Positions 50,001-58,466 of a stretch of 64,000 nt of DNA are shown one piece after another (within the stretch, counting starts at the first letter, position 1; each line of letters starts with the position of its first letter). The translations under genes and the position numbers were made by a program. The notes beneath the pieces are model-generated. The model worked only from the letters and a program-made list of their open reading frames with translations, was not told the origin of the DNA and searched no databases. This DNA is from Pararoseomonas sp. SCSIO 73927 (lineage in GTDB: Bacteria; Pseudomonadota; Alphaproteobacteria; Acetobacterales; Acetobacteraceae). The DNA lies in assembly GCF_037040815.1 (NCBI RefSeq), contig NZ_CP146232.1, forward strand, positions 4,000,001 through 4,064,000. Reading direction: 5' to 3'.

Positions 50001-51227
50001 GTGCACCCCTTCCGCATCCTTGCGAACTCCCGTCACGGCGTGCCGGGCGTCGTCGTGCTGCCGGAGGGCGGGTGGCGCCGGGCGCGGGCGGCGATCACCG
50101 CATGGCCGGGATACGCGCCCACGCCCCTGCGCGCGCTGCCGGAGGTGGCGGCGGCGCTCCGAATGGATTCCGTTTGGCTGAAAGATGAATCCGGGCGCTT
50201 CGGCCTCGGTTCCTTCAAGGCGCTCGGCGGGGCCTATGCGGTCGCGGGCGTACTGACGCGGGAACTGGCGCGGATGGGCGTGGCCAACGCGGCCACCGCC
50301 GCCGAACTGGAATCCGGCCGCCACGCCGCGGCAACTTCCGGCATCACCGTGACCTGCGCGACGGATGGTAATCACGGCCGCAGCGTGGCCTGGGGCGCGC
50401 GGCGCTTCGGGGCGCGCTGCGTCATCTTCGTCCATCCCGGTGTCACCGCCGGCCGCCGCGCGGCCATGGAAGCCTTCGGCGCCGAGGTGAGGGAGGTGCC
50501 GGGCAACTACGATGACAGCGTGCGCGCCGCCGATGCGACCGCGAGGAAGAGCGGCTGGCACGTCGTCTCCGACACCTCCTGGCCCGGCTATACGGAGGTG
50601 CCGCGGGAGGTGATGCAGGGCTACCGACTGATGGCGGAGGAGGCGCAGGACGCCATGCCCGCGCCCCCCACCCACGTGTTCATCCAGGGCGGGGTCGGGG
50701 GGGTCGCGGCGGCCGTTTCAGTCGCGCTGCGGGCCCGGCGCGCGGAGGCGCGGCTGGTGGTGGTGGAGCCGGAGCGGGCGGCCTGCCTCCTCGCCAGTGC
50801 GGAGGCCGGTGCGGTCACGAACGTTCCGGGCGACCTGGACACGGTCATGGCCGGGCTGGCCTGCGGCGAGCCGAGCCTTCTCGCCTGGCAGGAGCTGGAG
50901 CGGGCCACCTTCGCCTTCATGGCGGTCCCGGATTCGGTGGTGTCCCCGGCCATGCGCCACCTGGCCTGGCGGGAGGAGCCGGTGGTGTCCGGGGAGAGCG
51001 GGGTGGCGGGGTTGGCGGCCCTGGTCCTCGCGGCCCGGGACGGTGCCGCCCGGACGGCCCTCGGGCTCAATGACGCCTCGCGCGTGCTGCTTTTCAGCAC
51101 GGAAGGATCGACCGACGAGGGGTTGTACCGATCGGTCATCTCTGCGCCCGCAGTTGACATAAAGGGCGCGTCTCCCCTTCTGGGGGCTGATCCATTGCAT
51201 CCAGTTCAGGGAAAACGCCTCGTATGA
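50001..51227 (+). CDS. dpaL: Diaminopropionate ammonia-lyase
   Basis: A PLP enzyme converting 2,3-diaminopropionate to pyruvate and ammonia. The 408-residue protein has the DAPAL signature LKDESGRFGLGSFKALGGAY with the PLP Lys73, ATDGNHGRSVAWGARRFGA, DTSWPGYTEVPREVMQGY, IQGGVGGVAAAV as glycine loop and LFSTEGSTDEGLY. Homologues end soon after that last motif; the final ~28 residues here look like translated noncoding DNA. The start is GTG at 50001. The stop overlaps the next ATG (ATGA). Confidence 0.92.
   Translation: MHPFRILANSRHGVPGVVVLPEGGWRRARAAITAWPGYAPTPLRALPEVAAALRMDSVWLKDESGRFGLGSFKALGGAYAVAGVLTRELARMGVANAATAAELESGRHAAATSGITVTCATDGNHGRSVAWGARRFGARCVIFVHPGVTAGRRAAMEAFGAEVREVPGNYDDSVRAADATARKSGWHVVSDTSWPGYTEVPREVMQGYRLMAEEAQDAMPAPPTHVFIQGGVGGVAAAVSVALRARRAEARLVVVEPERAACLLASAEAGAVTNVPGDLDTVMAGLACGEPSLLAWQELERATFAFMAVPDSVVSPAMRHLAWREEPVVSGESGVAGLAALVLAARDGAARTALGLNDASRVLLFSTEGSTDEGLYRSVISAPAVDIKGASPLLGADPLHPVQGKRLV
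51154..51159 (+). promoter_or_regulatory. Possible -35 element TTGACA inside the end of dpaL
   Basis: A perfect TTGACA lies 65 bp upstream of the Bug receptor ATG, inside the frame of dpaL but in its unconserved tail. At 16-17 bp spacing the -10 candidate is poor (CCTTCT/CTTCTG), so a promoter for the receptor is only a suggestion. Confidence 0.3.
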
Positions 51228-52213
51228 TCCAGCGCCGCAACATCTTGGCCGGGGCCGCCGGCCTGGCCGCTGCGCCGCTCGCCGCGCCGGCCGTCCATGC
51301 CCAGGGCACGGGCTGGCCCAACAACCCCGTGCGCCTCGTCGTGCCCTTCGCCGCGGGTGGCCCCACGGACATCCCGGCGCGTCTCCTGGCGGACGAGCTG
51401 TCCAAGACTCTGCCCCAGCGCGTGATCGTGGAGAACCGCACGGGCGCCGGCGTCGTCGTCGGCTCCGACGTGGTGGCGAAGGCGCCGAAGGACGGGCAGA
51501 CGCTGCTCTACACCACCATCGCGCACTCCACCTTGCGCTCCATCTTCCCGCGCCTGCCCTTCGACCCGATCGCGGACTTCACGCCGGTCGCGCTGACGGG
51601 CGTGATCCCGATGGTCGTGGTGGTGAACAAGGACCTGTCGGTGAACAACCTTCAGGAGTTCATCGCGCTGCTGAAGGCGAACCCCGGCAAGTACGACTAC
51701 GGCTCCACCGGCAACGGCGCCGCGCTGCACCTGGCGAGCGAACTGTTCCTGCGCCAGGCCGGCGGGCTGCGCGTGAACCACGTGCCCTATCGCGGCGAGG
51801 CGGCGGCGATGCCGGACCTGCTGAACGGCACCATCGCCATGATGGTCAGCATTGCCAACTTCGCGCTGCCTTTCGTGACGCGCGGCGAGGTGAAGGGGCT
51901 GGCCGTCACCTCCGCCCAGCGCATCCCGCAGCTGCCGGACCTCCCCACGGTGCAGGAGGCGGGCGTGCCGGGCTACGAGGCCTATACCTGGCACATGGTG
52001 ATGGCGCCCTCCGGCACGCCGGAGCCGCTGGTGCGCCAGATCAACGAGGTGGTGAACAAGGTGATGGCGATGGAGAGCGTGAAGCAGCGCCTCTCCGACC
52101 TCACCCTCACCACCCGTTCCGACACGACGCCCGCGACGGCCAAGGCGTTCCTGGACGCCGAGATCGCGAAGTGGGAGCCGATCATCAAGGCCGCCGGGAT
52201 CAAGGCGGACTGA
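51224..52213 (+). CDS. Bug-type (TctC-like) tripartite tricarboxylate receptor
   Basis: A 329-residue periplasmic receptor. The signal peptide is QRRNILAGAAGLAAAPLAAP. The binding-site segments are PVRLVVPFAAGGPTDIPARL, VIVENRTGAGVVVGSDVVAK, the VNHVPYRGEAAAMPDLLNGT helix and GTPEPLVRQINEVVNKVM near the end. Membrane partners TctA/TctB are absent. The ATG overlaps the stop of diaminopropionate ammonia-lyase, a direct coupling that suggests the receptor's ligand relates to that enzyme's substrate. A strong terminator follows. Confidence 0.93.
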   Translation: MIQRRNILAGAAGLAAAPLAAPAVHAQGTGWPNNPVRLVVPFAAGGPTDIPARLLADELSKTLPQRVIVENRTGAGVVVGSDVVAKAPKDGQTLLYTTIAHSTLRSIFPRLPFDPIADFTPVALTGVIPMVVVVNKDLSVNNLQEFIALLKANPGKYDYGSTGNGAALHLASELFLRQAGGLRVNHVPYRGEAAAMPDLLNGTIAMMVSIANFALPFVTRGEVKGLAVTSAQRIPQLPDLPTVQEAGVPGYEAYTWHMVMAPSGTPEPLVRQINEVVNKVMAMESVKQRLSDLTLTTRSDTTPATAKAFLDAEIAKWEPIIKAAGIKAD

Positions 52214-52219
52214 CCCGGG

Positions 52220-52250
52220 CGGGGCGGGAGGCGTTCCTCCCGCCCCGTTT
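52220..52250 (+). terminator. Rho-independent terminator after the Bug receptor gene
   Basis: A 12-bp perfect GC stem (52220-52231 with 52236-52247) with loop CGTT, followed by TTTAG, begins 6 bp after the receptor stop. The convergent AbgB-like gene ends 5 bp further on. The T-tract is short but the stem is very strong. Confidence 0.85.
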
Positions 52251-52254
52251 AGTC

Positions 52255-53685
52255 CTACACGCCCTGGCCCATTGCCCGGATCGGCGGTGCCAGGTCCTTC
52301 GGCAGCGGGCTCTCATAAGGCTTCCCGCCCGTCCGCTCCCGGAACTCTGCCTTCGCCTTCTCCACCAGCGCGGGGTCGCGGATCGCGTCCACCGCCGTGC
52401 CCGCCATCACTTTCGCCACGTGCACCATGCCCTTGTGCGCGTAGGACGACTTCCCCTGCGCCGTGAGCTGCCAGGAGTGGAAGGGCGTGCCGATGGCGCA
52501 GGTCGCGCCGCGGGCCTGCACGGTCGGCACCGCCCAGGAGACGTCGCCGACATCGGTTGAGCCAACGCCACCGCCATCGCCCTTGCTCTCCAGCGGCACG
52601 ACGAGGTCGCAGAGCACCTTGCCCGGCTCCACCCTCAGCCCGTGGCGGCGATGGGCGTTGAGGATGTCATCCTCCGTCAGCGTCGCCTGGATCTGCGCCG
52701 CGTAAACCCGGTCCGCGTCGTCGAATTGCGGCGGGCCGAGGCGCTGGAAGTTGTCGTGCATCGCCTTCTCCAGCGGCGCGTTGCCGAGGAGGTTGGAAAC
52801 GGCGGAGACCACGGCGGTCTCCACCCGGGTCTCCGTCATCAGGGCGGCGCCGTCCGCGATCTTGCGAACGCGGCCCACCAGCATGTTCAGCTCCGGCAGG
52901 TCGCGCGCGCGGATGAGGTAGCGGACCTTGGCACGGGACTGCACGACGTTCGGCGCGATGCCGCCGCCATCCAGCATGGCGTAGTGGATGCGCGCGTGGT
53001 CGGGCATGTGCTCGCGCATGTAGTTCACGCCGACGTTCATCAGCTCCACCGCGTCGAGCGCGGAGCGGCCCAGCTCCGGCGCGGCGGCGGCGTGGGCGGA
53101 CTTGCCGTGGAAGGTGAAGTCGATGCGCGTGTTGGCGAGCGACACCGGGTCGTTCACGCCGGAGAAGGAGGCGGGGTGCCAGGAAATGGCGATGTCCACG
53201 TCGTCGAAGACGCCGTCCCGCGCCATGAAGCCCTTCGCCGCGCCGCCCTCCTCGGCCGGGCAGCCGTAGTAGCGCACGCGGCCGGGGATCCCGTTCTCCT
53301 TCAGCCAGTCCTTCACCGCGGCGGCGGCGAGGAGGGAGGCGGCGCCGAGCAGGTTGTGCCCGCAGCCATGGCCGGGCCCGTTCGGCACCACCTCCTTGTG
53401 CTCAGCGATGCCGGCCTCCTGGGAGAGGTTGGGAAGGGCGTCGTACTCGCCGAGAATGGCGATCACAGGCCCGCCCTCGCCCCATTCCCCCATCACGGCG
53501 GTGGGGATGCCGGCCAGGTCGCGCGTTATGCGCGCGCCCTCCCTCTCCAGCATCTCGATGTGCTCGGCCACCGAGCGCGTCTCGGTATAGGCGATCTCCG
53601 GCATGTCCCAGACGCGGTCGGAGAAGGCGGCATAATCCTCCTTCCGATCGTCCACGGCACGCCAGACGAATTCGTCGTTCCTCAT
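52255..53685 (-). CDS. M20-family amidohydrolase, AbgB-like
   Basis: A 476-residue zinc amidohydrolase closely resembling AbgB, a subunit of p-aminobenzoyl-glutamate hydrolase. It has RVWDMPEIAYTETRSVAEH near residue 25, PGHGCGHNLLGAASLLAA with metal Cys/His, GCPAEEGGAAKGFM with the catalytic Glu, ISWHPASF, FHGKSAHAAAAPELGRSALD in the dimerisation domain and GSTDVGDVSWAVPTVQ. The final segment contains the His in AHKGMVHVAK. AbgA is absent, so it may act alone. ATG at 53685 follows GAGAGGAGCGGTCC and overlaps the receptor gene's TGA. Confidence 0.85.
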   Translation of the reverse strand: MRNDEFVWRAVDDRKEDYAAFSDRVWDMPEIAYTETRSVAEHIEMLEREGARITRDLAGIPTAVMGEWGEGGPVIAILGEYDALPNLSQEAGIAEHKEVVPNGPGHGCGHNLLGAASLLAAAAVKDWLKENGIPGRVRYYGCPAEEGGAAKGFMARDGVFDDVDIAISWHPASFSGVNDPVSLANTRIDFTFHGKSAHAAAAPELGRSALDAVELMNVGVNYMREHMPDHARIHYAMLDGGGIAPNVVQSRAKVRYLIRARDLPELNMLVGRVRKIADGAALMTETRVETAVVSAVSNLLGNAPLEKAMHDNFQRLGPPQFDDADRVYAAQIQATLTEDDILNAHRRHGLRVEPGKVLCDLVVPLESKGDGGGVGSTDVGDVSWAVPTVQARGATCAIGTPFHSWQLTAQGKSSYAHKGMVHVAKVMAGTAVDAIRDPALVEKAKAEFRERTGGKPYESPLPKDLAPPIRAMGQGV

Positions 53686-54980
53686 GGACCGCTCCTCTCT
53701 GCTCCGTTCCCAGGCGGGTCCGTTCCCAGGCGGGCGCGGGGCATCGCCACCGCTGCCGCTTCCGGATGGACCGTGACGAGGCGCCCGTCCTGCCACTGCA
53801 TCAGCCAGGGCCGGGCGCGCGTGTTCTGCCCGCGCTCGTCGAAGGCAGCGCCCCAGCCGGTCGGGGTGGTGCCCTCCGGGACATCGGTGGCGAGCATCGC
53901 GGCGCGCAGCCTGTCCTTCTCCGCGCTCCCGGCGCGCGTGACCGCGTCCAGCGCGATCCGGCCGCCGAAGAAGTTCGCGAGCGAGTGGCCGGAGCGCGGG
54001 TCGGCGCCGTAGCGGCGCTTGTAGGCCTCCGCGAAGGCGGCATTCCCCGGCGCAGTCCGGTCCGCGATGGCGAAGCCGGTGAAGCCGATGTTCATCACGC
54101 CCTCGAAGGCGGGGCCGACGGCGCGGGCGGTGTCGGCGAGGCTGTAGCCCCCGCCGGACCCGATGATGGCGCGCGGCCGCCAACCCGCCTCACGCAGGTT
54201 GCGGAACAGCAGGATCACGTCGTTCTGCCCGGCCGCGTGCAGCAGCACGTCCACGAAGGCCTCCCGCAGCCGCTGCACGGCCGGGGCCAGGTCGGCCGGG
54301 CGGGAGGGGTAGGGGATGCGCTCCACCACCGGGGTTCCGGCCTCGGCCAGCCGCATCGCCTGCAGTTCCGCGATGGAGCTGCCATACGGGCCCTCCTCGT
54401 GCAGCAGCCCCACCCGCAGCGCCTCTCGCGGGCGCCCCAGCAGAGAGGGCAGGACGGAGGAGACTGCCTCGGCCGCCACGCCGGCGAAATCGGCCGCCCG
54501 CGGGCAGGTGCGCCAGAAGTTCCGGAAGCCGCGCTCCGTGAGCCCCTCCGCCGCGGCGCCGAGCTCGAAGTAGGGAATACCCTGCGCGTCGCTGGCCTGG
54601 CTGGCCGCGAGGGAGACGGCTGAATCGCTGCTGCCGACGAGAAGGGAGACCTTCTCCGCCCCGATCAGCCGCCGCGCCTCCGCCACCGCGGCGGCCTGGT
54701 CCGTGGCGTCAGCGCGCAACAGGCGGACCGGGCGGCCCAGGAGACCCCCGGCGGCGTTGCGCTCCTCCACCGCCATTTCCAGCCCGCGGAAGGACTCGTC
54801 GCCCAGCAGGCCGGGCGCGCCGGAGAGGGGGTAGATTGCCCCCACGCGCCACTCCGCCCCGGCCGGGGGGGCGGCCTGCGGGGCGGCCTGCGGCGCCGGC
54901 GCCTGGGCGCGTGCGGCTCCGGCCGCGAGCGGCAGGGCGAGCATGGCCAGGAGGCTGCGGCGCGGCGCGGCCGGACGCAT
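53682..54980 (-). CDS. Branched-chain amino acid-type (LivK-like) ABC substrate-binding protein
   Basis: A 432-residue periplasmic receptor. The signal peptide is RRSLLAMLALPLAAGAARA. After a Pro/Gln/Ala linker the Peripla_BP_6 domain runs from VGAIYPLSGAPGLLGDESFR to the end: EARRLIGAEKVSLLVGSSDS, YFELGAAAEGLTERGF, EEGPYGSSIAELQA and GSGGGYSLADTARAVGP. The last ~20 residues (PPGNGAERSGP) come from a 16-bp duplication and are probably not structural. No permease or ATPase is adjacent. Coupled to the AbgB-like gene by ATGA, so the receptor and hydrolase are probably made together. Confidence 0.88.
   Translation of the reverse strand: MRPAAPRRSLLAMLALPLAAGAARAQAPAPQAAPQAAPPAGAEWRVGAIYPLSGAPGLLGDESFRGLEMAVEERNAAGGLLGRPVRLLRADATDQAAAVAEARRLIGAEKVSLLVGSSDSAVSLAASQASDAQGIPYFELGAAAEGLTERGFRNFWRTCPRAADFAGVAAEAVSSVLPSLLGRPREALRVGLLHEEGPYGSSIAELQAMRLAEAGTPVVERIPYPSRPADLAPAVQRLREAFVDVLLHAAGQNDVILLFRNLREAGWRPRAIIGSGGGYSLADTARAVGPAFEGVMNIGFTGFAIADRTAPGNAAFAEAYKRRYGADPRSGHSLANFFGGRIALDAVTRAGSAEKDRLRAAMLATDVPEGTTPTGWGAAFDERGQNTRARPWLMQWQDGRLVTVHPEAAAVAMPRARLGTDPPGNGAERSGP
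53703..53734. repeat. Direct duplication of a 16-bp unit at the 3' end of the LivK-like gene
   Basis: TCCGTTCCCAGGCGGG occurs twice head to tail at 53703-53718 and 53719-53734, within the last codons of the receptor gene and just upstream of the AbgB-like start. Since 16 is not a multiple of three, the duplication must have changed the receptor's C-terminal reading frame. Confidence 0.9.
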
Positions 54981-55148
54981 GGTCCCTCTTTCCCTCGCAT
55001 TCCGTGGAACGGCCCGATGGTCGCGCCTCGAACCGCCCGGCGCAAGGCCGCCGCCGGCTCGATCGGGTCACGCATCGGTGGCCCGCCGCCCGCGCTTGAC
55101 GCGCCGTGTCCCCGCGCCGACCTTCCGGCCCCGCCCGGAGACCGCCCG

Positions 55149-56153
55149 ATGCCCGACCTGCCCGAGAGCATGACCTTCATCGACCACGGCGCGGGGGGCG
55201 GGCCGGAGGTGCTGGTGGTCACGACCGGGCCGGTGCCCCGTCCGGCGGCGGGCGAGGTGCTGGTCCGGGTCATGGCCGCCGGGGTGAACCGGCCGGACGT
55301 GCAGCAGCGCAAGGGCCTCTACCCGCCGCCGAAGGGCGCGAGCCCCGTTGTCGGCCTTGAGGTGGCCGGCGAGGTGGCTGCGGTTGGTGAGGGCGTGACG
55401 CGGTTCCGCGCCGGGGATCGCGTCTGCGCCCTGGCAAATGGCGGCGGCTACGCCGAGTACGCCGTGGCCCCCGCCACCCAGTGCCTGCCCTGGCCGGAGG
55501 GCTACGACGCCGTGCGGGCGGCGGCCCTGCCGGAGACCTTCTTCACCGTATGGGCCAACCTCTTCGGCCATGGGCGGTTGCGGCGGGGGGAGATGATGCT
55601 GGTGCATGGCGGCACCTCCGGCATCGGCTCCACCGCCCTGCAGCTTGCCCGCGAGTTCGGCGCGCGCCCCTTCGCCACTGCCGGCAGCCCGGAGAAGGTG
55701 GCGGCCTGCGTGGAGTTCGGGGCCGAGGAGGCCTTCGACTACAAGACCCAGGACTTCGCGGCCGAGATGAAGCGGGTGACGGACGGGAAGGGCGCCGACG
55801 TCGTGCTCGACATGATCGGCGCGGAGTACTTCCAGCGTAACCTGCGCGTGCTGGGGCAGGACGGGCGGCTGGTGATCATCGCCCTCATGGGCGGGCACGA
55901 GGTGGAGAAGGCCGACATCCGGCCGATCATGCTCAAGCGCCTGGTGGTCACGGGCAGCACGATGCGCCCGCGCACCGCGGCGGAGAAGGGCGCCATTGCC
56001 GAGGAGCTGGAAGCGAAGGTCTGGCCCGTGCTCTCCGCGGGGCGCTGCGGGCCGCGCATCCACGCCACCTTCCCGTTGCGCGAGGCGGCGGAGGCGCACC
56101 GGCTGATGGAGAGCAGCGCGCATATCGGCAAGATCGTGCTGACGCTCGGCTGA
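55149..56153 (+). CDS. NAD(P)H-quinone oxidoreductase, PIG3/zinc-free MDR family
   Basis: A 334-residue medium-chain reductase. It has VRVMAAGVNRPDVQQRKGLYPPP (first 20 quoted as core), PVVGLEVAGEVAAVGEGV, GGGYAEYAV, PETFFTVWANLF typical of the PIG3 type, the NADPH-binding GGTSGIGSTALQLAREFGA, and the C-terminal ESSAHIGKIVLTL. Catalytic-zinc Cys ligands of alcohol dehydrogenases are absent. It probably reduces quinones or enoyl-type electrophiles. ATG at 55149 is chosen because it matches the family start; upstream in-frame sequence is low-complexity. Divergent from the LivK-like gene with 168 bp between. Confidence 0.92.
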   Translation: MPDLPESMTFIDHGAGGGPEVLVVTTGPVPRPAAGEVLVRVMAAGVNRPDVQQRKGLYPPPKGASPVVGLEVAGEVAAVGEGVTRFRAGDRVCALANGGGYAEYAVAPATQCLPWPEGYDAVRAAALPETFFTVWANLFGHGRLRRGEMMLVHGGTSGIGSTALQLAREFGARPFATAGSPEKVAACVEFGAEEAFDYKTQDFAAEMKRVTDGKGADVVLDMIGAEYFQRNLRVLGQDGRLVIIALMGGHEVEKADIRPIMLKRLVVTGSTMRPRTAAEKGAIAEELEAKVWPVLSAGRCGPRIHATFPLREAAEAHRLMESSAHIGKIVLTLG

Positions 56154-56172
56154 TCCCGGCGGAACCCGGGGC

Positions 56173-57033
56173 TTGAACCCGCGCGACCTCTGGCTGCTCG
56201 CCGTCGCCGTCGTCCTCTTCGGCGGCGTCTGGCCGATCGCGAAGGACGCGCTGGGGGACGCCACGCCCGTCTGGTTCGGCGCCAGCCGTGCGGGGCTGGC
56301 GGCGCTTGCCTCCGGCGTGGTGCTGCTGGTCCTCGGGCGGCTGCACCTGCCGGGGCGGCGGGACTTGCCATCCGTCCTCGCGCTCGGCCTGCTGCAGATC
56401 GGCGGCTTCTTCGCGCTGACCCATATCGCACTCGGCGTGCTGCCGGCCGGGCGCATCGCCGTGCTGTCCAACGTGACGATCTACTCCCTCGTCCCGCTCT
56501 CCGTTCTGGTGCTGGGGGAGCGCGTGTCGCCGCTGCGCTGGGCGGCGGCGGGGATGGGGCTGGCGGGGGCGCTGGTTCTTGTCGGGCCCTGGGCCGTGGA
56601 CTGGTCGGACCCGGCTGTTCTGGCGGGGAACGCGCTGCTCGTCGGCGCCTCGGTGCTCTGGAGCATTGCCATCGTGATCACCCGCCGCTTTCCGCCGCAG
56701 CGGCCGATGCTGGAACTCCTACCCTTCTTCTTCGGCCTCGCGACGCTGCTCCTTCTCGCGCTGGCGGCCTGGCGGGAGCCGGGCGGCGGGATCGGGTGGG
56801 GCGCCCTGCCGCACGCGGCCTTCATCGGTCTGGTCGCCGCGCCGCTGGGCACCTGGAGCGTGATCGAGGCCGGGCGGCGCCTGCCCTCCACCGTGGCCTC
56901 CGTCGGCTTCATGCTGGTGCCCGTCCTGGGCGTGACGCTCGGCGCGCTCTGGCTGGGCGAGCCGGTGGGGTGGGACATCCTGGTCGGCGGCGGGCTGGTG
57001 TTCCTGAGCGTCATCCTCGCGGTGCGCGGATGA
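56173..57033 (+). CDS. EamA/DMT-family transporter
   Basis: A 286-residue inner-membrane protein with ten hydrophobic helices arranged as two EamA repeats (about residues 8-135 and 148-284). It starts DLWLLAVAVVLFGGVWPIAKDAL, and TIYSLVPLSVLVLGERVSPL marks the end of the first repeat. Members export metabolites such as amino acids; the substrate cannot be read. The start is TTG at 56173, 19 bp after the reductase. The next gene starts 10 bp downstream. Confidence 0.9.
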   Translation: MNPRDLWLLAVAVVLFGGVWPIAKDALGDATPVWFGASRAGLAALASGVVLLVLGRLHLPGRRDLPSVLALGLLQIGGFFALTHIALGVLPAGRIAVLSNVTIYSLVPLSVLVLGERVSPLRWAAAGMGLAGALVLVGPWAVDWSDPAVLAGNALLVGASVLWSIAIVITRRFPPQRPMLELLPFFFGLATLLLLALAAWREPGGGIGWGALPHAAFIGLVAAPLGTWSVIEAGRRLPSTVASVGFMLVPVLGVTLGALWLGEPVGWDILVGGGLVFLSVILAVRG

Positions 57034-57043
57034 GGAGGGCGCG

Positions 57044-57799
57044 ATGATCCTGAACGCGGTCGAGGCGGGGGAGGGGCCGCCGCTGGTCCTGCTGCACGGG
57101 CTGTTCGGGCAGGCCCGCAATTTCGGGGCGCTGCAGCGGCGGCTGGCGGCGAACGGGCGGCGCGTGGTCGCGCTCGACCTGCCGAACCACGGGGCCAGCC
57201 CGCACGCGCCCTCGATGGACTACCGCGTCATGGCCGACTCAGTGGCGGAGACGCTGGAGGCGAAAGGGATCGCGCGCGCGGCGGTGATGGGCCACTCCAT
57301 GGGCGGCAAGGCCGCGATGATGCTCGCGCTGACGCGGCCGGAGGTGGTGGCGCGCCTGCTGGTCTCCGACATCGCGCCCGTCGCCTATCCCTCCCGCTGG
57401 GTGCCGCTGGTGGGGGCGATGCGGGCCGTCCCGCCCGGCGCGGCGCGCGCCGAAGTGGACGCCGCCCTGGCGCCCGCGGAGCCGGATCCGGGGGTGCGCG
57501 CCTTCATCGTCGCCAACCGCAGGCCGGACGCCTCGGGCTGGCGCATCGGGCTGGAGGGGATCGCGGCCTCCCTGCCGGCCATCATGGGGTGGGAGGATGC
57601 GGGCGGCGCCACCTATGACGGCCCGACCCTCGTCGTGGCAGGGGAGCGTTCGCCCTACATCCGGGCGGAGGACCGGCCGGGGATCCGCGCCCTCTTCCCC
57701 CGCGCGCGCTTCCTGACGGTGAAGGGCGCCGGGCACTGGGTCCATGCCGACCAGCCGGACGGCTTCGCGGCGGTGGTCGAGGGATTCGCGCCGGTCTGA
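57044..57799 (+). CDS. Alpha/beta hydrolase, YbfF-like esterase
   Basis: A 251-residue hydrolase. The oxyanion region is LVLLHGLFGQARNFGALQ, the DLPNHGASPHAPSMDY strand is typical of YbfF/ABHD11-type esterases, the nucleophile Ser is in VMGHSMGGKAAMMLA (near residue 83), the Asp lies around VVAGERSPYI and the His is in GAGHWVHADQP. Substrate unknown; acyl-CoA or short esters are known for the family. It lies 10 bp after the transporter and is convergent with the glycosylase gene (13 bp). Confidence 0.9.
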   Translation: MILNAVEAGEGPPLVLLHGLFGQARNFGALQRRLAANGRRVVALDLPNHGASPHAPSMDYRVMADSVAETLEAKGIARAAVMGHSMGGKAAMMLALTRPEVVARLLVSDIAPVAYPSRWVPLVGAMRAVPPGAARAEVDAALAPAEPDPGVRAFIVANRRPDASGWRIGLEGIAASLPAIMGWEDAGGATYDGPTLVVAGERSPYIRAEDRPGIRALFPRARFLTVKGAGHWVHADQPDGFAAVVEGFAPV

Positions 57800-57812
57800 C
57801 GGAAGGGGCGCC

Positions 57813-58457
57813 TCAGATCGCGCTCGGCGCCTTGAAGCTGTTCGTCTTGTTCAGGTCCGCCGCCCGCCAGAGGTACCAGGCGGCGGCCGACCGGAACGGT
57901 GCCCAGCGCGCGCCGATGGCGGCCAGTTCCTTCGGCTTCGGCTGCGCCTCCAGCCCGGCGGCCACGCGGTAGCCCTCCCGCACGCCGAAATCATCCACGG
58001 GCAGGATGTCCGGGCGGCCGAGAGTGAACATCAGCAGCATCTCCACCGTCCAGCGGCCGACGCCGCGCAGCGCCACCAGCCGCTCGATCAGCGCCTCGTC
58101 GGACAGGCGTGCGGCGGCGCGGCGGGTGGGCACCCAGCCCGCGGCCGATTTGTGCGCGATGTCCAGGATGGCGGCCTGCTTGGCGCCGGAGAAGCCGCAG
58201 GCGCGCAGCTGCCCCTCCTCCAGCGCTAGGACGCGCGCCGGCGGCGGGAAGGGGTGGTCGGGGGTGAGCGCGATCAGGCGGTTCAGCATCGCCTCCGCTG
58301 CGCGCCCATGCACCTGCTGGTGGGCGATGGCCCGCACCAGCGCCTCGTAGGGCTCCCGATCCTTGACGGGCTTCAGCCCCATGGCCCCGACCTGGGCGAT
58401 GACGGGGCCGAGGACAGGATCGGCGGAGAGGTGCTTGCGGGCGGCGCGGGCGCTCAT
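57813..58457 (-). CDS. DNA-3-methyladenine glycosylase II (AlkA-like, HhH-GPD)
   Basis: Removes alkylated bases from DNA. The 214-residue protein has the helix-hairpin-helix GVGRWTVEMLLMFTLGRPDILPVDDFGVREGY (residues about 143-175, quoted in part below) with LRGVGRWTVEML and the catalytic Asp in LPVDDFGVR. It starts with the usual helical domain (ALVRAIAHQQVHGRAAEAML). ATG at 58457 is preferred to the GTG two codons upstream at 58463. The start lies 9 bp from the stop of the permease gene on the same strand. Confidence 0.92.
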   Translation of the reverse strand: MSARAARKHLSADPVLGPVIAQVGAMGLKPVKDREPYEALVRAIAHQQVHGRAAEAMLNRLIALTPDHPFPPPARVLALEEGQLRACGFSGAKQAAILDIAHKSAAGWVPTRRAAARLSDEALIERLVALRGVGRWTVEMLLMFTLGRPDILPVDDFGVREGYRVAAGLEAQPKPKELAAIGARWAPFRSAAAWYLWRAADLNKTNSFKAPSAI

Positions 58458-58466
58458 CCCCACGGA

